Below, one piece after another: positions 6,291 through 10,035 of a DNA stretch of 10,035 bases; positions within the stretch are counted from its first letter, which is position 1; every line of letters starts with the position of its first letter. Origin of the DNA: Clostridiales bacterium (GTDB lineage Bacteria; Bacillota_A; Clostridia; Peptostreptococcales; Anaerovoracaceae); assembly GCA_012510935.1 (NCBI GenBank), contig JAAZHB010000244.1, forward strand, positions 1-10,035, read 5' to 3'. A program made the position numbers and the translations under genes. The notes beneath the pieces were generated by a model. That model saw nothing but the letters and a program-made list of their open reading frames with translations. It was not told the origin of the DNA and searched no databases.

Positions 6291-7607
6291 TTACTTACTT
6301 GATGCCTCCTTTACCATTCCCTTTCCAAGCTTATTCATAAAGCTTAGAGGTCTTCTTGCAGGGCATACATATGAGCAACTTCCGCACTCCATGCACTGCA
6401 TTACATTGAACTTCTCTAGAGTCTCAACATCCTTACGATTATAAGCCTCAGCATAAATCTGTGGAGTTAAATGGAAAGGACATGCATTAATACAACGTCC
6501 GCAGTTGATGCAACCTGTTTCAGGCTTAACCTCTGCAACCTCTTTGCCGAAGCAAAGGAGTGAACCAGTATTCTTCATTGTAACAGATGCATCTGAGTGA
6601 GTAGCTCTACCCATCATAGGTCCGCCCATTACAATCTTCTTAGGCTCATACTTGTATCCACCGCAGAACTCTACGATATCAGCAATTTCTGTTCCAATAG
6701 GTGCGTATACGTTCTGTGGATTTGCAACAGCATCTCCATCAACTGTAACTCTTCTTCTTACAACTGGCATACCTGTTCTTAGGTAATATCCAAGAAGACC
6801 TATTGTTGTTACGTTAGCAAGAATTACTCCTAGCTGTGCTGGAAGAACTCCTGCATTCATTACCTTTCCTGTTACCTCATATACGAGTACACGCTCTGCA
6901 CCCTTAGGGTATCTTGAAAGAAGCTTAACAACCTTGATATCATTGCAACCATTCTGCTCGATTAATCTTTGCATATTCTCGATTGCATCAGGCTTGTTTT
7001 CCTCGATTCCGATAAAACCTTCTTCTAGATTCAACCACTTCATGATTGCCATCATACCATCAATAACATCCTGGCCATCTTCAACCATTTCTCTGTTATC
7101 TCCTGTAATGAAAGGCTCACACTCAGCAGCATTAACTACAAGTTGTGTACACTCATCAAGGTTCTTTGGGTTTAGCTTAACATGAGTTGGGAAGGAAGCT
7201 CCTCCTAGACCTACAAGGCCGCATTCTCTTGCTGCCTTTACTAGATCCTCATGGCTGTTAACTGTAGGTACCTTTACCTCCTCGCTAACCGCTTGCTTCT
7301 TGTCTGTCTCAATCTCTATAAGTGTTTCCATTCCACCCATTGATCCACGAACTTGGATAATATCCTTTACAGTTCCGGATACGCTAGAATGAATAGGTGC
7401 GCTAATGAACGCCTCGGTGTTATCACCGATTTTCTGGCCAACCTTTACATAGTCTCCCTTTTGAACGAGAGGCTTGCAAGGTGCGCCAATGTTCTGCGAC
7501 ATGCAGATCTTAACCACGTCAGGTGTATTCATCACTACAGTCTCGCGACCTGCTGTGTTCTTGTGATGTGGTACACACACGCTAGGTAAATGTTTCCCTT
7601 GGCTCAT
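6291..7607 (-). CDS. rnfC: Rnf complex subunit RnfC, NADH-binding peripheral subunit
   Basis: RnfC is the cytoplasmic subunit at which NAD+ is reduced. From the ATG at 7607 it is 438 residues: a biotin/lipoyl-like N-terminal domain (about 25-105), the nucleotide/flavin-binding GLGGASFP loop (133-140), an SLBB region (about 250-330) and two ferredoxin motifs, C366-x2-C369-x2-C372-x3-C376-P and C405-x2-C408-x2-C411-x3-C415-P. The start is uncertain. The frame stays open to an ATG at 7664, but that codon lies at or before the likely transcription start; at 7607 the GGG abuts the ATG and the better AAAGAAAGGA lies 16 bases off. The usual RnfC opening (F-[KR]-G-G-[IV]-H) is not seen; the residues before PHHKNTA read HLPSVCV. 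Every other rnf gene has a well-placed ribosome binding site. The body of the protein is intact. Confidence 0.93.
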   Translation of the reverse strand: MSQGKHLPSVCVPHHKNTAGRETVVMNTPDVVKICMSQNIGAPCKPLVQKGDYVKVGQKIGDNTEAFISAPIHSSVSGTVKDIIQVRGSMGGMETLIEIETDKKQAVSEEVKVPTVNSHEDLVKAARECGLVGLGGASFPTHVKLNPKNLDECTQLVVNAAECEPFITGDNREMVEDGQDVIDGMMAIMKWLNLEEGFIGIEENKPDAIENMQRLIEQNGCNDIKVVKLLSRYPKGAERVLVYEVTGKVMNAGVLPAQLGVILANVTTIGLLGYYLRTGMPVVRRRVTVDGDAVANPQNVYAPIGTEIADIVEFCGGYKYEPKKIVMGGPMMGRATHSDASVTMKNTGSLLCFGKEVAEVKPETGCINCGRCINACPFHLTPQIYAEAYNRKDVETLEKFNVMQCMECGSCSYVCPARRPLSFMNKLGKGMVKEASSK

Positions 7608-7666
7608 CCCTTTTAGAAACCATCCTTTCTTTAAAATATTATTATTATAAAATAACAAAACCATAT

Positions 7667-7710
7667 ATTATACAGCTTCATATTATACACCAGAATTCAC
7701 TGAAATTCCA
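7667..7710 (-). promoter_or_regulatory. Candidate promoter region of the rnf operon
   Basis: The minus strand holds two perfect TATAAT boxes 15 bases apart (7682-7687 and 7667-7672). For the upstream one, TGGAAT at 7705-7710 lies at 17 bases, a weak 3-of-6 match to the -35 box. A short inverted repeat, GAATT (7693-7697) and AATTC (7704-7708), covers the spacer and the edge of the -35 box and could bind a regulator. No terminator is visible in the 82 bases between the decarboxylase gene stop and 7665, so read-through from serS may also feed the operon. Confidence 0.45.
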
Positions 7711-7746
7711 TTGATTTAACACATTTATAGCTTAAAAGCAAAGATT

Positions 7747-9174
7747 TCACATAGATTCAACGCCTACTGATATTTCACCTTCATCATCTACGCCAATTAT
7801 ATCACTTCCATTTGCCAATGTTTTCTGTATATAAGAAATAACTTCCATATCCATTATTTCTCCAGGACAGATTATTGGCGAGCCCGGCGGATAGCAAATT
7901 AGAGGCGAATAAACAACTCTACCCTCCGAGGCATACAGCGGGACCTTTTCTTCTTGCAATGGAATCTCATTAATTGCAGGATTAAAATCAGGCAAGCTTT
8001 GAATAGTTCTCTTCGTCTTTCTTCCTATACCGAAACTAGAAGACAGGTCGCGTAGCACTTTCAAAAGATATTCGTAATCGCTTCGCAAATTGCCAGCTCC
8101 AGTCATTAGCATTACAAACTCACCATGGGCCATCTCAGCCCAGATGTTTTTTGTCCTCAATTCTCTTTCAAGCATATCCCCTGACATTCCAAGATCTGCC
8201 ATGCTAATATTTATTTTCGTTGTATCGAGAGCGAAATCTCTTATTACTGTAAGTCCGTCAATTCTTTCTGCCTGCTTATAGAAATATTTAACATCATCAC
8301 TCCAATGCTGAACTATTTCTTTGCCATGTCTTTCCATAATTTGCGAATTCATATCCAAGCTTCCGAGCAAGAGATATGAAGGGCTTGTTGTTTGAAGCAT
8401 CCTGAGATTCTCACGCAGAAAATCAAGGTCAATGTCGTATGAGCACACATTCAATATTCCCGAGCCAGTGAAAGAAAAAAGTGTCTTGTGCGTGCTGTTT
8501 ACGACAAGGTCTGCTCCGCAATTTTCTGCAGCCCTCTTAAACCTCTCATTCTCATCGAAATACTTTAGATGCGCTCCATGGGCTTGGTCAACAATTAATA
8601 CCATCCCTGCATCATGGCATACTTTGGAAATAGAATATATGTCTGACAAAAGGCCATAATAATTGGGGCTGGTAATTAGAACAGCTGCTGCATCTGGATT
8701 CTCATCTATTGCTTCTTGTACTTCTGACACAAGCATTTTGCCAAGCAAATTATATTTCTTATTAATCTCAGGCCTTAAATATACTGGTGAAACTCCGCCG
8801 AGTCTCATAGCGCTATATGCTGAGTGATGTGAGTTACGGCCTAGAATTAGTTTGCCGCCTCTTTGCACAGCAGTCAATATCGATGCCATCAAACCCGCGC
8901 TCGACCCATTAACAAGAAGTTCTGTTGCAATACAGCCATACTGTCTCTTATATCTGTTTGCAACTTCCATAAGAGAAGAGCGCGGACATGTTAAATTGTC
9001 CGCGCCCAATATTTCGGTTATATCATTGCCAACCATATTATCCAAGAATTTTCCAAAGCCACAATTACGCATAAGTTTCTCGCGGCCCTTATGTCCTGGC
9101 ATGTGAAATGAAATAGGATTTGTATCCTTATGCTCACTTAAAAAGTCGACAATTGTATTTCTCTTCTCGTCCAT
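7747..9174 (-). CDS. Orn/Lys/Arg decarboxylase family PLP enzyme (SpeA/YaaO type)
   Basis: A 475-residue cytosolic PLP enzyme of the fold-type-I family that decarboxylates basic amino acids to polyamine precursors. Visible signatures are HMPGHKG (24-30), GSSAG (90-94), the cofactor-contacting D196-QAH199 and the PLP lysine K230 in STHKTLFSF. The C-terminal domain carries the family's YPPGSP segment (about 425-440). It lacks the N-terminal wing domain of the large enterobacterial inducible enzymes and so matches the short Gram-positive form such as Bacillus SpeA and YaaO. Arginine, lysine or ornithine cannot be told apart from sequence alone, so no symbol is given. GGGAGA precedes the ATG, which follows the serS stop by nine bases; cotranscription with serS is likely. 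In other Firmicutes a homologue sits by tmk, near serS and recR. Confidence 0.88.
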   Translation of the reverse strand: MDEKRNTIVDFLSEHKDTNPISFHMPGHKGREKLMRNCGFGKFLDNMVGNDITEILGADNLTCPRSSLMEVANRYKRQYGCIATELLVNGSSAGLMASILTAVQRGGKLILGRNSHHSAYSAMRLGGVSPVYLRPEINKKYNLLGKMLVSEVQEAIDENPDAAAVLITSPNYYGLLSDIYSISKVCHDAGMVLIVDQAHGAHLKYFDENERFKRAAENCGADLVVNSTHKTLFSFTGSGILNVCSYDIDLDFLRENLRMLQTTSPSYLLLGSLDMNSQIMERHGKEIVQHWSDDVKYFYKQAERIDGLTVIRDFALDTTKINISMADLGMSGDMLERELRTKNIWAEMAHGEFVMLMTGAGNLRSDYEYLLKVLRDLSSSFGIGRKTKRTIQSLPDFNPAINEIPLQEEKVPLYASEGRVVYSPLICYPPGSPIICPGEIMDMEVISYIQKTLANGSDIIGVDDEGEISVGVESM

Positions 9175-9183
9175 TTGTCTCCC

Positions 9184-10035
<852 letters not shown>

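Noticed and set aside
7711..7746. Possible terminator after the decarboxylase gene (GCTTTTAAGC palindrome).
   Set aside because: The stem has only four base pairs, is AT-rich and lacks a T tract.

Overview
The window looks like chromosomal DNA of an anaerobic, low-to-moderate GC Firmicute of the class Clostridia. The grounds are a complete rnf operon in the clostridial order C-D-G-E-A-B with a long multi-cluster RnfB, a PerR-type regulator with rubredoxin and rubrerythrin proteins, strong GGAGG-type ribosome binding sites, and serS next to a SpeA/YaaO-type PLP decarboxylase. Genus cannot be settled from the sequence. Almost all of it is coding, and I see no mobile element, CRISPR array or RNA gene.

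Layout. At the left edge, on the minus strand, are only the first 13 codons of a probable cysteine synthase gene (cysK), with a good ribosome binding site and a 27-bp perfect dyad upstream that looks like a cysteine-metabolism operator. Divergent from it, on the plus strand, is a tight three-gene operon (254-2423): a PerR-like peroxide sensor, a protein with a rubredoxin module at each end, and a ferredoxin-rubrerythrin fusion. A 19-bp-stem hairpin at 2445-2486 serves as a two-way terminator between this operon and the convergent rnf operon. The minus-strand rnfCDGEAB operon fills 2504-7607, with stop/start overlaps at three junctions. Upstream of it, also on the minus strand, are an Orn/Lys/Arg decarboxylase-family gene (7747-9174) and the 3' two thirds of serS (9184-10035), nine bases apart and probably cotranscribed.

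How the genes fit together. Rnf is a membrane ferredoxin:NAD+ oxidoreductase that couples electron transfer to ion pumping. The plus-strand operon is an oxygen/peroxide defence cassette that needs low-potential electrons to reduce peroxide at the rubrerythrin diiron site. The fusion puts a ferredoxin-like module on the same chain as the rubrerythrin, so the cassette may draw on the same ferredoxin pool that Rnf uses. That link is inference. The points most worth a second look are the fusion itself, an Asp in the place of the second cluster cysteine of its ferredoxin module, the odd 5' end of rnfC, the cysK operator, and the Asp-to-Asn change in the RnfG flavinylation motif.
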